Positions 10,498 through 21,232 of a stretch of 64,000 nt of DNA are shown one piece after another. The stretch is taken from contig NC_073359.2 in assembly GCF_027580225.2 (NCBI RefSeq), positions 10,235,001-10,299,000 of the forward strand. The letters are read 5' to 3'. Numbering within the stretch: position 1 is the stretch's first letter; each line of letters starts with the position of its first letter. A program made the translations under genes and the position numbers. The stretch is from Misgurnus anguillicaudatus (Eukaryota; Chordata; Actinopteri; Cypriniformes; Cobitidae). The notes beneath the pieces are model-generated. The model made no database searches and had not been told where the DNA came from. It worked only from the letters and a program-made list of their open reading frames with translations.

Positions 10498-11866
10498 TAC
10501 CCTTATAAACCCTTGGGGTCAAAATGACCCCCAAGCCACTTTTCTTTAGTAAAAAAATGGTTCCCTTCATCTCAGTGGAATAAGATTTCGCGACTTTACT
10601 AGATTATTTGTCAATATTCATATAAAAATAACTGGGATTGATTTGGTCAGTCTAATGCTGCGTTCACACAAGCCGTCAAGCGCGAGAGGCGTCAAGAGTG
10701 AGTGATTTTAATGTTAAGTCAATGTGAAGACATGTTGACGCGCGTCTGGAGGTCTTGCAGTGCAAATGAGGCATTTAACACGGCACGGTAGACGCAATTC
10801 CGCTTCATTCGCGCGTCTAGTTTGCGCGAATGGGGCGAATGTAGCATTGCCGCGGCAAACACGCGAGTTGAAAAATTTAAACTTTGGCGGAAAAACGAGC
10901 CGCGTTAACCAATCATGAGCTTGCCCTAGTAGTGACGTGATAACAGGAAGCGAGCGCAGTCGCAGAAGCTCCTCCCATGATGCGAATTTTCGCGTGAATG
11001 TCTCGATGACTAGAATTTCACGCGCGAATAAAGCAAGTAAACTCAAAATGTTCAAGCGGCAAACTAGACGCAAATTTGACGCCTCAAACGCGGCTGGTGT
11101 GAACCCACGGTAAAGATGAGTAAAACATTTTTTTACAAAAGAGGCCCTTAGGGGTCGAAATGACCACATTTGAAAATGAATGGGAAATTAATTAAAAAAA
11201 TAATTTTTGTTATTTGTCAAAAAAATCTATGCATCCAGAAAAAAATCTGAAAACACAGAACAAGAAGGCCTGGTACTAGAGCACAAATGCAATATAGAAA
11301 AGAAATGCTCTATGACTGCCACAGAGAGCTTTTTTAAAGAATTTGGCAAAAAAAACAGCCACAAATGCAAAACGAAGATGTAAATGCTCACACAGGTGTG
11401 TGCATGCGCGCGGAAACACACATACACACACTTACTTGCTTTCTAATGTTTATATATACATAAAAATGTTTTACTAAAGTAGTGATGTGAGCAGTTGGCC
11501 ACATCCAGTGAAATGAATGACTCTCTTTTCTTTTCTTTTTTTTCTAAGCAGCAGATGGCCAAATTCAACACATAACATCTAGATCAATATCTAAAAAAAC
11601 TATTTAAATCAAATTTAGATCACAATTTATGTGAATTTTTCATAAAAATGTGAAATTTTACACGCAAGCTAATGCTGTAGTTGAGGAATTTAGTGGTACA
11701 AAAGTACTTCATATCTCCAAAAAGGGAAGTAATTAAAAAAGATATATTAATTGTATCATTAAAAATGTATTTCTTTTTTGTAATCACTCTTTCAATTTCT
11801 GGGGTCATTTTGACCCCCGCAGACCTCGAATGTAAACAGGAAAATCGGGGCTTATGAAGGTTAAGA
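10498..11866. mobile_element. MITE with GGGGTCAAAATGACCCC subterminal palindromes, split by family H
   Basis: Left end near 10498 reads ACCCTTATAAACCCTTGGGG followed by TCAAAATGACCCC; right end near 11866 reads GGGGTCATTTTGACCCC, then GGGGCTTATGAAGGTTAA. The ends are inverted and each contains a palindrome around GTCAAAATGAC. Another GGGGTCGAAATGACC occurs at 11152. The Harbinger-like copy 10656-11110 is inserted in it. The interior is AT-rich and non-coding. Confidence 0.65.
10656..11110 (+). mobile_element. Harbinger-like MITE family H, copy 3 (TSD TAA)
   Basis: Starts TGCTGCGTTCACACAAGCC, ends GGCTGGTGTGAACCCACGG, flanked by TAA at 10653-10655 and 11111-11113. Shares TTAAGTCAATGTGAAGAC, GTTGACGCGCGTCTGGAGGT and the AAGCGGCAAACTAGACGC end with copy 2 at 7795, but its centre is different and shorter (455 bp against 659 bp), so the two are deletion variants. 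Confidence 0.85.
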
Positions 11867-12282
11867 CATGCACATGACTTCACCATCATCACAGATTTGT
11901 GTTTTCAAAACTTGAAACCCGTCTTCAAAAGCTTTTTCAGGACCCCAAAACATGCTGCTGTTGTGTAAACGAACAGCCAAACCACATAAAAACTTTACCC
12001 ATTTCGGTTGAAAACGTAATCGTGAAAACCCATAAAAAACAGCTAGCACAGGCTGAATCTGATTACATTTTTAGTAAATGGTAGAGGCAGTTGAACTCAA
12101 AGTGATAGTCAGAGCACAAGTACATTATAAACACCTCTCCAAACGCTCTAAACACTTTACAGACCATGTGCTAATGATTATAAAATACAGTCCTCCGCAC
12201 ATCATCAGCAAGGTTAACAATATTTAGGCTGTAAATGTATAAAACATCTGTTCAGCAGAACAGAATAGAGGCGTTCCCTAGG
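11867..12282. other. anos1 intron, nothing recognised
   Basis: About 400 bp of ordinary sequence; overlapping open frames on both strands near 11861-12084 have no domain. Confidence 0.45.
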
Positions 12283-12424
12283 ATTCACGTTTATTCATTT
12301 GGCAGACGCTTTTACCCAAAGTGACTTACAGTGCATTACACATTTTTATCAGTATGTCTGGTCCCTGGCAATCAATCCTAAGACCATTTGTGTCTGCTAA
12401 TGCAATGCTCTACCAGTGAGCTAT
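12283..12424 (-). mobile_element. tRNA-derived SINE
   Basis: On the minus strand: tRNA-like head with A box TAGCTCACTGGTAGAGC, degenerate B box GGATTGATTGCC (from GGTTCGATTCC), then the tail ACTGTAAGTCACTTTGGGTA with AAAGCGTCTGCCAAATGAAT. This head-plus-tail arrangement is the widespread teleost tRNA-derived SINE. It is not a functional tRNA gene: there is no acceptor-stem pairing. Confidence 0.8.
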
Positions 12425-12471
12425 ACTGACGAATACACAAAGCTCTGTGTCTGTAAGGGTCAATGTTGTAC

Positions 12472-12656
12472 CATGAGAACTGTTTGCCAGGTCGATGCCT
12501 CATCCTCACTTGGATGAATTCCGTGATTCCATCTTCTCTGAAGAATATAAAGAACCGGTTCAACTGAGACGTTAAACTTGGACATCCACGTAACCTCCAC
12601 ATGTCCTTGTTGGTCTTCAGAAAAAGAAATGTCCCTCCTTGGCTTCAGCGGGACTC
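12472..12656 (-). CDS. anos1: anos1 exon: first half of FN3 domain 1 (anosmin-1)
   Basis: 185-bp exon giving two bases plus 61 codons. Reads VPLKPRRDISFSEDQQG, then WMSKFNVSVEPVLYI, LQRRWNHGIHPSED and STWQTVLM. Remembered human anosmin-1 has VPLKPRKELRF, SSKFNISIEPVIYVVQ, RRWNYGIHPSED and HWQTVAQ at the same places, so the match is unambiguous. These are strands A-E of the first FN3 repeat; the domain is completed by the exon at 9330-9459. Acceptor TTATCACTTAG|GAG at 12657; donor ATG|GTACAAC at 12471. Entry phase 1 joins the glycine split after LYK in the upstream exon; exit phase 0. The SINE 12283-12424 lies 47 bp downstream of the donor. Confidence 0.95.
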
Positions 12657-13631
12657 CTAAGTGATAACAAATATATCCACACACATGACAACAAAATTCC
12701 AACATCATAAAAATGTAGCTTTTTACGAACAATAGCAGATGTTCAGCTGTAAAATCGTATTTAGGCCAATGACAAATATGGATTACAATAAATGTGTTTT
12801 TGTAATAATGCTGCTTTAAAAACATTTTTTACAACATTTTAACTCTTTCCCCGCCAGCATTTTTTTTTATGTTGCCAGCGTCAGCATTTTTTTAATTTTT
12901 ACTAAAGTTTAATGCCTTCCAGAAAATGTTCTCCTTTAAATATATAAACATACAACAAATCAAATTAAAGAAAAGACCTTCTGCTTTTAAAAAAAGAAAG
13001 ATTCATCCTACCTTCATTGGTTCTCTATTTATCACATCTCAAATATGGGTAGGTTTCTTCAGTTAATTCCATTTTTGTGAAAGACTTTTGATAGAGATCA
13101 GATTCAGAGCAATCCTCCAAACATACACAGACATACAGCTGTTTGCCCTAGAGCGATACTTCCGGGTTTTATAAGTTGCGGAAGAGCGCCACCTGGTGAA
13201 TAATAGCGGCATTACGGATTGCCAGAAATAATCGTCATTGGCAGGGAAGCGTTTTCTCTTAATTTACGAGTTAACTCGTCAATAGCGGGGAAAAAGTTAA
13301 AAGGATTTGATTTTTTATGTGGTGCTTTGACAATCAAGTAAAAAGTAACAACATATTTTTCTCAAACATGCTAACCTCGCCATTATGCTAAATAGTCAAC
13401 AGCTATGACCTGAGATGTGAACCTGGTAGACCTATAAGTCTAATTTATATATCTACATCAGACCTTGGATCTTCTATGCCATAGGCTACACGTCAATTTT
13501 CAATAATACTGTCCGCGTGGACATGCAGACAACTACTAATTTTTAGGGAGGTGCAGGTCAGGGTACAGCGTAGGGTACTCGTCTTTGCATAGGCTACACT
13601 GTCCACCCAGCCCAGAAGTATAAATTCAGCT
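12657..13631. other. anos1 intron with one MITE
   Basis: 12657-12838 and 13301-13631 hold no recognised feature; 12839-13300 is a family T MITE listed separately. Confidence 0.5.
12839..13300. mobile_element. TTAA-ended MITE family T, copy 1
   Basis: Ends TTAACTCTTTCCCCGCCAGC and (inverse) TTAACTTTTTCCCCGCTATT. Shares with copies at 24154, 30660 and 63486 the AAATGCCTTCCAGAAAATGT, AAAGAAAAGACCTTCTGC and TAGAGATCAGATTCAGAGCA stretches, and the ACGAGTTAACTCGT palindrome near 13266. TTAA at both outer ends would fit a piggyBac- or Kolobok-type target, but this is inference. Confidence 0.8.
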
Positions 13632-13707
13632 TTAAAGGGGACATTTTATAAGACTTTAAGATGTCAAATTAACCTTTGGTGTCCCCAGAGTACATATGTG
13701 AAGGACC

Positions 13708-14932
13708 ATATAGATTGTTTCATCAGATGCACGTGTGGTGACCCGATTACGCGTCTGGTCCAAACTTGTATGATTTTGTAGTTTCATGGTTTATGAATTA
13801 TCTGAGCGACAGGACAGGTGCATTAAATGTGACGGTTTATGTTCTGCATTAGTGAAGGTTCACAAGGGGGTCCCACAAGGCTCAATATTAGGTCCTCTTT
13901 TGTTTATTATGTATATAAATGAATTAGGCCAGAATGTGTCAGATGCTAATATGCATTTTTATGCTGATGACAAGATTATTTATTGTTTTGGATCATCCCC
14001 AGCTAAAGTGGTTGAGTCTTTGCTGAAGGCTTTTGATGTGGTTCAACATATACTATGCCAGCTTAAGCTGGTTCTCAATGCTGATAAGACCAAATGTATG
14101 CTGTTTAGTAATACCAAAAAGGTTTTTCAAGTCCCTCCTTCTGTGTTTACTTTGACTGTAAATGTTATAGAGGTGGTTCATTCTTATAAGTACCTTGGTA
14201 TCTGGCTTGATGATGCTTTTTTAAACCTCATACAGACAACCTTGTGAAGAAACTCAAACTGTCCTTTTTCTTCCGAAATAAATTTTGTTTTTCTTTTAAA
14301 GCCAAAAAGCAGCTAGTTACTGCAACATTTTTATCTGTCTTAGATTATGGAGACCTGGTGTATAGGACTGCTTTAGTACAATGTTTGCATAAGATTGACA
14401 CTGTTCATCATGCGTCTCTGAGATTTATTACGAATTGTAAAAAATTGACCCATCATTGTGAACTGTATTCCAGAGTGGGATCGTTGTCTAACAGGAGATC
14501 AGGGCATTGGCATATTTTTATCTATAAGGCCATGCTGGGTCTGTTGCCATCCTACATCTGTAATTTAATCACATGGAGAAGTGCTGGATCTTATTCATTA
14601 CGATCAAACGATCACTTGCTGCTTTTGGTTCCATTTGCCCGTACAGAACTGGGAAAAGGGGCTTTTGTATAGTCCGCTCCTTCTGCATGAAACTCTTTGC
14701 AAAAAGACTTGAAATTATCTGAACTTATTTCATTAAATGTTATTAAGGTCAGATTGAGAGAACCTGAAATGATTTGTATAAATTGTCTTTAATTATTTGT
14801 ATTGTAACAACTTTTATAAATGTAATTTTTGCTGCCTCTTGGCCAGGACTCCCTTGAAAAAGAAGTTTTTAACCTCAACGGGACTTAGCGGAGTTTACTG
14901 GAAGTTACGTATTGACTATCTCTTGTCTATAG
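13708..14932. mobile_element. MITE family B, split by a LINE
   Basis: Left end TATAGATTGTTTCATCAGAT with CACGTG and GCGTCTGGTC corresponds to 41334-41400; right part AGCGGAGTTTACTGGAAGTT corresponds to 135-155, ending TCTATAG at 14932. Between them lies LINE sequence (about 13767-14886). The MITE itself would be only about 100 bp without it, so it was internally deleted before or during LINE insertion. Confidence 0.75.
13767..14886 (+). pseudogene. 5'-truncated LINE reverse transcriptase (jockey superfamily)
   Basis: Two adjacent plus-strand frames (13786-14247, 14244-14672) cover the second half of a LINE ORF2. Seen: WFMNYLSDRT in a different frame before a shift near 13812; KGVPQGSILGPLLFIMYIN; FYADDKIIY (the YADD catalytic box, intact); LKLVLNADKTKCMLF; YKYLGIWLD; then, after a frameshift at 14246, FLSVLDYGDLVYR, LRFITNCKK, HWHIFIYKAMLG. 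The 3' end CTTGGCCAGGACTCCCTTGA, then AACCTCAACGGGACTT, is a known type of fish LINE tail. Frameshifts, a stop near the C-terminus and 5' truncation make it inactive. Clade (I/Nimb-like or CR1/L2) not decided. Confidence 0.85.
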
Positions 14933-15280
14933 ATAATTTATTATATGAAGTTAAAATTGTCACTTTGTAGGTGTGTTCAAAAATCTGCCATTTTGGATGC
15001 GTCATTTAACATGCAAATGAGCCGATCTCTGCACTAAATGACCGTGGATGGATAGGTCAGATTAAGGGGCGGTATTATCCCCTTCTGACATCACCAGGGG
15101 AGCCAAATTTCAATGATTTATTTTTTCACGTTTGCAGAGAATGGTTTACCAAAACTAAGTTACTGGATTGATCTTATTCGCATTTTCTAGGTTGATAGAA
15201 GCAATGGAGACCCAATTACAGCACTTAAACATGAAAAAAGTCAGATTTTCATCTTTTTTTCCCTTTTAAGTGTACTGCAC

Positions 15281-15488
15281 CTTTGTAAAGGTTCGTCGGG
15301 GTCTGACAGGTATGGCCACAGCCGTTTGAGCAGCACTTTTTGAAGGCAGAGCATTCGCGGTCGACAGCGCAGCCCTCCACACAGGCGGCGGCAAAACCAG
15401 ATGCCCTCTGCGGTGCCGGACAGTCGCCCTGCTTCTGTGTCTGCAGTGACCGCAGGAACTCAGCGCTGGTTCTGCATTCATGACGCTT
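15281..15488 (-). CDS. anos1: anos1 exon: end of Cys box and WAP domain (anosmin-1)
   Basis: 208-bp exon, 69 codons plus one base. Reads [14 protein letters not shown], then [43 protein letters not shown] and QTPTNLYK. The eight cysteines from GDC to HTC have whey-acidic-protein four-disulfide-core spacing; human anosmin-1 has [26 protein letters not shown] and LYKG at the same places. Donor AAAG|GTGCAGTAC at 15280. Acceptor taken as TTTGGAAAG|AAG at 15489; an in-frame extension (FIFGK before KRHEC) resembles human LFPKKSYEC, so the start could be slightly further upstream. Human ECLTSC becomes ECRTSA here: a cysteine is missing. Entry phase 0 fits the 16268-16330 exon. Confidence 0.95.
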
Positions 15489-16267
15489 CTTTCCAAAGAT
15501 AAAGAGAACGAGAGAGAAAAATGCATACTCAGAAAATCAAACAACTCCATGGATTGCATCACATTTCACACAGAGCTTGGCATATCGTGCTTTATTGTCT
15601 GAGTCAAACCCTCACACAGACTCATTCTGAACACACGTGTGCGCTCTGGAAACTGTTTATTTGTGCAACATTTCCAAGATTACCCAACTCAAACAGTCTG
15701 AATGAGGCAAATGTTTCTTCTGTTGGTTGAATCACAGAGTTGGGAGAACAACAAAGGCCTTCAATGCTTATTCTGTGTGGCTGTGATGCATTCTGGGTGC
15801 TTATTATCCAACTGAAGCGCGCAGCACGTGGCCATCTGACGGACCTCAAGCGTTGAAACGCTTCATGCTGACTGTTTAAATTACAGCTTTAGGCAGATAA
15901 TGATCAGTGAATTTCAACAAGATGTTAACAGCTGTTGTGCTTTCTGCGAAGAACAAAGCTCTGGATGTAAATCCGCTCTTATCTGGTTCACTTCAACTAC
16001 GCATTGCTTTCCACTGAGACCTTTCACGACGAGATAAAAGGCCTGAGAAATCAAGAGTTAAACCAATTCAAGTTAAACTAACACGCACGAAAGCACACAC
16101 ATGCTTTTTACTACGTCTTTAATTCTGCATCGCATACAAACAAAAGTTCATCTTTGATGTGTGGTCCTGTGTCGATTCGTATAGCATTTAATCACAAAGA
16201 GACGTCCAACGCAATTACCCTCTTCTTCAATCTCCAGTCAGCAGAAAGACTCTGAAACAGATTTTAC
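15489..16267. other. anos1 intron, repeat-poor
   Basis: About 780 bp between two anos1 exons, with no repeat found. Overlapping frames 15521-15730 and 15622-15849 have no domain. Confidence 0.55.
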
Positions 16268-16330
16268 CTCGCAGGTCTTGGGAGACAGCGCTCGTCTTGT
16301 TTCCCACAGCTCCTTGCAGGGTTGTAGGCA
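16268..16330 (-). CDS. anos1: anos1 exon: Cys-box segment, 21 codons
   Basis: 63-bp exon starting CLQPCKELWETRR and ending SPKTCE; phase 0 at both ends. Human anosmin-1 has a segment of identical length (21 residues) beginning CLEPCKES and ending FCE. Acceptor TTGTTTGTCTGCAG|TGC at 16331, donor GCGAG|GTAAAATC at 16267; both fit consensus. Cysteines 1, 5 and 20 are kept, but the cysteine expected at residue 16 (human HQCQSFC) is serine here (ALSPKTC). With the missing cysteine in the next exon this would remove one CX3C-type disulfide. Upstream lies a 34 kb intron. Confidence 0.92.
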
Positions 16331-16840
16331 CTGCAGACAAACAAATAAACAAACCTGTCTATAACTTTATAAAATGCCATGACATGGAAAAACACACAAA
16401 CATTCACATGGGAACACAAGGAACGCAGTGTTACTGTACAGCAGTTTTTCAAACCCTGGGTCGCCAGGATGATTTAAGGAAAATGTTAATTATTTTGATA
16501 CTAATGAGAACATATAAATCAATCATTAGCGATCGCCGCTTTCCTGTTTCAGTGGTGCTGTTGATGAACAGTACTCGGTCTGCATAAGCAGATGGTGCTT
16601 TCGAGTCCATGCAACGCTGTGCAGACCGATTGGCGGATGAGATCAAGTTACCACGAGAGCACAGCTTTTGAATTGTTCACGGAGGTCATAGGCCGATCAA
16701 TCTGCACAGCACCGCATGAAGTAGAAAGTAGCGAAGCATCAGCTTCAGGTGTCCTGTGACAGACACATAGGTTGGAACTTTAAATAATATTATAGTCATT
16801 TAAAGTATTAATATTATATGTCCACGGCCCCTAAAAATGT
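16331..16840. other. Start of 34 kb anos1 intron, nothing recognised
   Basis: Ordinary mixed sequence with frames on both strands and no domain; a short GAGA run at 16865 follows. Confidence 0.45.
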
Positions 16841-17291
16841 CCAGGTAGTCCTAATGGACAAAGCGGGAGAGAGAGAGAGAGGCATAAGGTTCTTATCTAA
16901 CGAGACGATTGTCATTTTTGACAAGAAAAATAAAAAATGCACTTTTAAACCACAACTTCTCGTCTTCCTCCGGTTGCGTGACGAGCCAGCGCGACCTCAC
17001 GTAATACGTCATCACGTCAAGAGGTCACGGAAAATGACAATCGTTTCGCTAGATAAGACCCTTATGCCTCGTTTGGGATCGTTTAGAGTCCTTTGAAACC
17101 GCGATTTTAAACTGCATTAAATCTGTTACGTGTTGGGGTCCATTAAAGTCCATTAAAATGAGAAAAATCCTGGAATGTCTTCCTCAAAAAACATAATTTC
17201 TTCTCGACTGAACAAAGACAGACATCAACATTTTGGATGACATGGTGGTGAGTAAATTATCTGTATTTTTTTTAAACGGACTAATCATTTA
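16841..17291. mobile_element. Foldback MITE family R, partial copy
   Basis: Contains the right half of family R (complete at 33271-34173): GAGACGATTGTCATTTTTGA, GTCATCACGTCAAGAGGTCA, ACCCTTATGCCTCGTTTGGG, AAAGTCCATTAAAATGAG, CATCAACATTTTGGATGACA and ACTAATCATTTAA. The left arm is deleted and replaced by unrelated sequence. Confidence 0.82.
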
Positions 17292-17526
17292 AAGGCAGGG
17301 TGCATAATCTCTGAAAGCCAAGGTTGATACTTAAAATCACCTAAACAAACACGCCCCTACACAATAGAATCTGGACCTTCTGTTTATAGACCCGCCCCAC
17401 ACATACGCAACCCAGGAAATGATGTCGGTTAGTAGACACGCCCCTTACTGCTGATTGGCTAAAAGTGTAGTCGGCCCGACTCTCTTTTCCGAGGCGTTTT
17501 TCAGATATCGTGCACTCCACCTTTAA
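17288..17526. mobile_element. Short MITE with AAAGGCAGGGTGCAT ends
   Basis: TTTAAAGGCAGGGTGCATAA at the left and ATATCGTGCACTCCACCTTTAA at the right are inverted relatives. The interior includes ACACGCCCCTACAC, GACCCGCCCCACACATACGC and GACACGCCCCTTACTGCTG. It directly abuts the family R copy, sharing the TTTAA junction. Confidence 0.72.
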
Positions 17527-17949
17527 TAAAATAAACTTTATAAACATCCTTTAAAAACACCGACACACAAAAAATAATGAATGCAGAGCTGAATTGGGTT
17601 ATCTCGTCAATTGAGAGAAAACTTTTGCAAGAAAAAACGTGTCTGATATTTCTGTTAGAAGAACACAAGGACTGCTGTGTGTTAGCAGCACAATACAAGT
17701 CTGCATGTCATAAATAAGAGAACATTAATCTGACATGACTTGAATGTCTCCATTACTTAATGTATATTCCTGCTTTATCCTGTTATTTAACTTTGTGTCT
17801 AGCTTTTTGTTCTTATTCTTTAATTTTTTTCTATTTCACTTTAATTTTGCACTATATATTACTTTTATTTTCACTTTCTGTACGCAGCCCAGCTCCAAAT
17901 GCTTTGGCAATACAAACGTACAGTTTTGTCATGCCAATAAAGCAAACTT
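17527..17949. other. Intron with family T scrap
   Basis: 17598-17645 (TTATCTCGTCAATTGAGAGA, then AAAAAACGTGTCTG) resembles a piece of family T around its TCTCGTCAAT palindrome. The rest is T-rich and has no recognised content; frames at 17744-17977 are low-complexity. Confidence 0.45.
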
Positions 17950-20533
17950 AGGCCGTGTTCATATACGTCACATTTGATTAGTTTAAAGCGAACTATGATG
18001 CGATTGCTCATTTGGTGCAGTAATATGAATTCTGACACCCAAACCTTTGGTGCGCACTAATCAAGTGCACCAAGACCACTGAAAAGGTGGGTCTAGTTCC
18101 GCTTCCGAACAAACTGATATGTGATCGCACTCAGACCGGAGACTGCGCAACAAACCAAAATCAGAATGTGATGTCACAAGACCCGACCCCGAAAATGACG
18201 TCTTTTACAGCGGGATGAGCGGTGTATGCAAAAACAAAATGAGCCAAGGGCAAACGTAGAGCAATGAAGAAGTACAGAGCTTCATTATCATTTGGTCCAT
18301 CGAGCGTATGCTAGAAAAAAAACACATAAAATGTTTACTTTTTTTAAATGTTTAGTGATAGTAAAACATCTTCATGAGATCTGAGTTGGTAATAATACCA
18401 CCATATGAATAGGGTTGGGTACCGAAACGCGGTGCCATTATGGCACCGAAGCCTATATGGGCGGTACCTACCGGACCGAATCAGAACACAGATTTCGGTG
18501 CCTCATTTCGGTGCCTCTTAATGCATGAATGGTTGACTGACGTATTTTGCTCTCTGTAGCGCAAAAAGCATAATCACACAAGCACAGCACAATCGCTAGT
18601 TAAATTATACTGCACTCATATGGTGTAAATAATTTCCTCACTTACAAAATTCACGTGAATGTGAAAGTCGGAAAGATTTGATAGTACAGATGATTCAAGT
18701 TTGATTTCTTCTCTTAACTTAGGTGAGTTTGTTCATATTTTACATTATTGTAGTTTTATATTGATAAAAAAACAAAAACCAATCATTTGTTTTGAAAATC
18801 TAAGGATCTTAGATTTATTTATGTTATAGAGCGGGTAAAATGTTTTCCGTCTATTCGTTTTTGTTAAACGTTTGGTTTAGGCTAATATAAGCGAGTCATT
18901 TTACATTTTTATTGTTGTTCTGTTTTAATAAAAAAAATAATGAACAAATAAGCATTCGTAGTAATGAAAATTATGTCAATTAAATATTTCATTTATTTGT
19001 GTTTTAACGCAGATACCATCCGTCGAATTCGTTTTATTAATAAACAAGCAATAAAAGCAAGTTTGTCATTGGAGCTACTATTTTATTGGAGTTGAGTTTT
19101 TCGTTAAGAATAATAATGAACAAACATTTTAAAAATTAATTTTATTAATAAATGGAAATATTAAATAATCTAATGTTAAAGATTAAATAGCCAACTTTTT
19201 AACGTCTTTGCCAAATATATTTTCATTTAAAATATGCGCTGTGTTTAATAAGTTTAAAATGTGAAAAAATCCTCATCTGCACATCCCTAATAATACAAAT
19301 TGAACAAATTTTGTAAGAATATATGTCCAGGTTATTTTTATATTCTGACTTAAAAGAACAATTTGGAAAATGAGATCCTCAGAGGAGCGCGTGAATGCCG
19401 CAATTGATCTGACGGCAGCTTATTTTATATTTTATATGGTAACATTCCTTCAGAGAACTTGCTAAAACGTATTACCTCACTAATGTTTTTATTAGTACTT
19501 CGGCTGATATTGGCCTAAGATGGGCCGCAGCAGTCACGAGTGTCAAGTTCATCGGAGACAAGCAGAAAGCGTCAAAACGTGAATGGTTTTACAAGCGATA
19601 AGAAAATATTTTGGGTGAATTCCAAATGCCGTTTTGCGCCATTGAAGGGCACTTCACGAAGAGGATTTCGCATGAACAGTCGATCCAAATAAAGAGAAAA
19701 AAGACGCTGTATTTTATTGCTCTATTTGCCAAGTGTGTTTAATTAGCCACACTATGAGACACAATTGCGCAACTTTCTCTAGAGTTCAAGAGATCTGATC
19801 TTCGAAGGGAATAATACTACTAATAATAATAATAAGTTTAATTTATATATCGCCTTTCCATAGCTCAAGGACGCTTCACAATAACAGTTAAGAGTAAACA
19901 GTAAATACATACAGTAGCAGACAATGGACAATAGGGAGGATCACTTTCGATTAGAACTCGCCCTTTATCTTTTTGTGAGCGGCAGCCGCGTAGGCTTTAA
20001 CCAATCATTGAACAGATTATTAACAACCAATCATAGAAAATTTTTCTGAGCTCAAAGTGGAGTGTTGAGAAGATTTTATTTAATTCACAAATCAAAAATT
20101 TCATAAAAAAGAAATCAAGAATGCAGGTCTTAAAAGATGATGGTGCTTTAGGCAAATCATTAATAAACAAATGACAAACAGAGAAGAATTTTCATTGTGT
20201 TTTATGCTGTACTTTCATCTACCATCTTTCTGTGACTCTTTTTTTTTCAAAGTACCGCTTTAGGCACCGTTTAGGCACCGGAACCGTTTTAAAAGTATCG
20301 ATTTGGCACCGGTATCGAAAAAAACCCAAACAATACCCATCCCTACATATGAATACACATCAAATGAGCACATTTACTCCAGCATGCAGCATGGTTTTGT
20401 GGGTAACCTGGTGACCTTATCCTTACACACATTAAGGTTTGTTATCTTTAGGTTCGCTGATAAAATGCCAGTATGAATGCGAACATTTTTTGTCTGGTCC
20501 AGAAGAACCAAACTACAAGTATAAACATGTCCT
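17950..20533. mobile_element. MITE with AGGCCGTGTTCATA end, split by a hAT element
   Basis: Left end AGGCCGTGTTCATATACGTC at 17950 is mirrored by ACTACAAGTATAAACATGTC near 20533 (inverse GGACATGTTTATACTTG). Internal TTTGGTGCGCACTAATCAAG and ACCACTGAAAAGGTGGGTCT are typical of a common fish element. The hAT copy 18410-20345 is inserted, with target duplication CATATGAA; excising it leaves roughly 640 bp. Confidence 0.75.
18410..20345. mobile_element. hAT element, 8-bp TSD CATATGAA
   Basis: Exact duplication CATATGAA at 18402-18409 and 20346-20353. Ends TAGGGTTGGGTACCG and the inverse of CAATACCCATCCCTA; the subterminal part is full of GGCACCG/CGGTGCC words. At 1936 bp it is longer than a MITE, but only scraps of possible coding remain (near 19500-19780) and none could be read as transposase. 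19822-19880 contains a separate small repeat beginning TTTAATTTATATATCGCC. Related in its interior to the element 41743-43825 (both contain a GAGATCTGATCTTCGAAGGG- or GTTCTGATCTTTGAAGGGC-like segment). Confidence 0.92.
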
Positions 20534-21232
20534 TAAATTGAAATTGAAAGGTATATGGGTCGCGTAACCTGTTTTTAATATTTTTTAGGGTCGTTCTTTA
20601 AATTTTTTTTAAAGCCACTGCTTTAGACTGCATTTTCTGTGGATGACTGTGACACATTTTTCTGAACACATCGAATTGCAACTTTAAAAAAAAATTATTC
20701 GGCACTACATAATATAATCTGCTTAAAAATGTGCCAACCAGTTTTACTTTTAATTATGTATCAGACTTAAATTTGTTTAGTTTTTGTTGTGTTATATGCT
20801 ACAAAAAATGCTACACTGTGAACAGTGTACAAATAAATAATGCATGCAAAAAATAAAATTATTAATTTACCCAAAATAGAAACTTAAGTCACTAAAGTTT
20901 AAATCCACCATGGCTTTCTTTGTTCTTTAAAACCCGAAAATGTTTGTATTACGGAAAAAATCTGTAATTTATTGTGCCCGTTATTTTACGGTATTTTTTA
21001 CAGTGAATGTCAAGAATTTTTCTCTGTGTTTCATTACGATTTTTGCAATGGATACCAGATGAACAATGAAAGCCTTCATTCAAACAACAATATAATAACA
21101 ATTAAATAATACTTGTAAACAAAATTTATATTAACAAAGTCTTTTCCGGGTGAACTAAGGCTCATAACTTATTTGCATGGTATTTGAAGCATTTTAAAAA
21201 TTTCAGCTCCTTAGCAAGATGGAATAATGAGT
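20534..21232. other. AT-rich intron, nothing recognised
   Basis: About 700 bp of AT-rich sequence with no inverted ends, domain-bearing frames or matches elsewhere in the window. Confidence 0.5.

Larger units (their letters stand above)
13632..15269 (-). mobile_element. MITE family A, interrupted by family B and a LINE
   Basis: TTAAAGGGGACATTTTATAA at 13632 and CATGAAAAAAGTCAGATTTT to CCCTTTTAA at 15269 are the two ends of the family complete at 40634-41049 (GGTGTCCCCAGAGTACA, AAAATTGTCACTTTGTAGGT, GATCTCTGCACTAAAT, AAACTAAGTTACTGG are shared, inverted). The element is split at TATAG (13709-13713 and 14928-14932) by family B, which in turn holds a LINE. Its outer end is only 11 bp from the donor site of the anos1 exon at 15281. 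Confidence 0.85.

Noticed and set aside
12283..12424. Possible tRNA gene (A and B box); the same at 21233-21391 and 54214-54290
   Set aside because: Sequences continue into SINE tails, lack acceptor-stem pairing and have degenerate B boxes; they are tRNA-derived SINEs.
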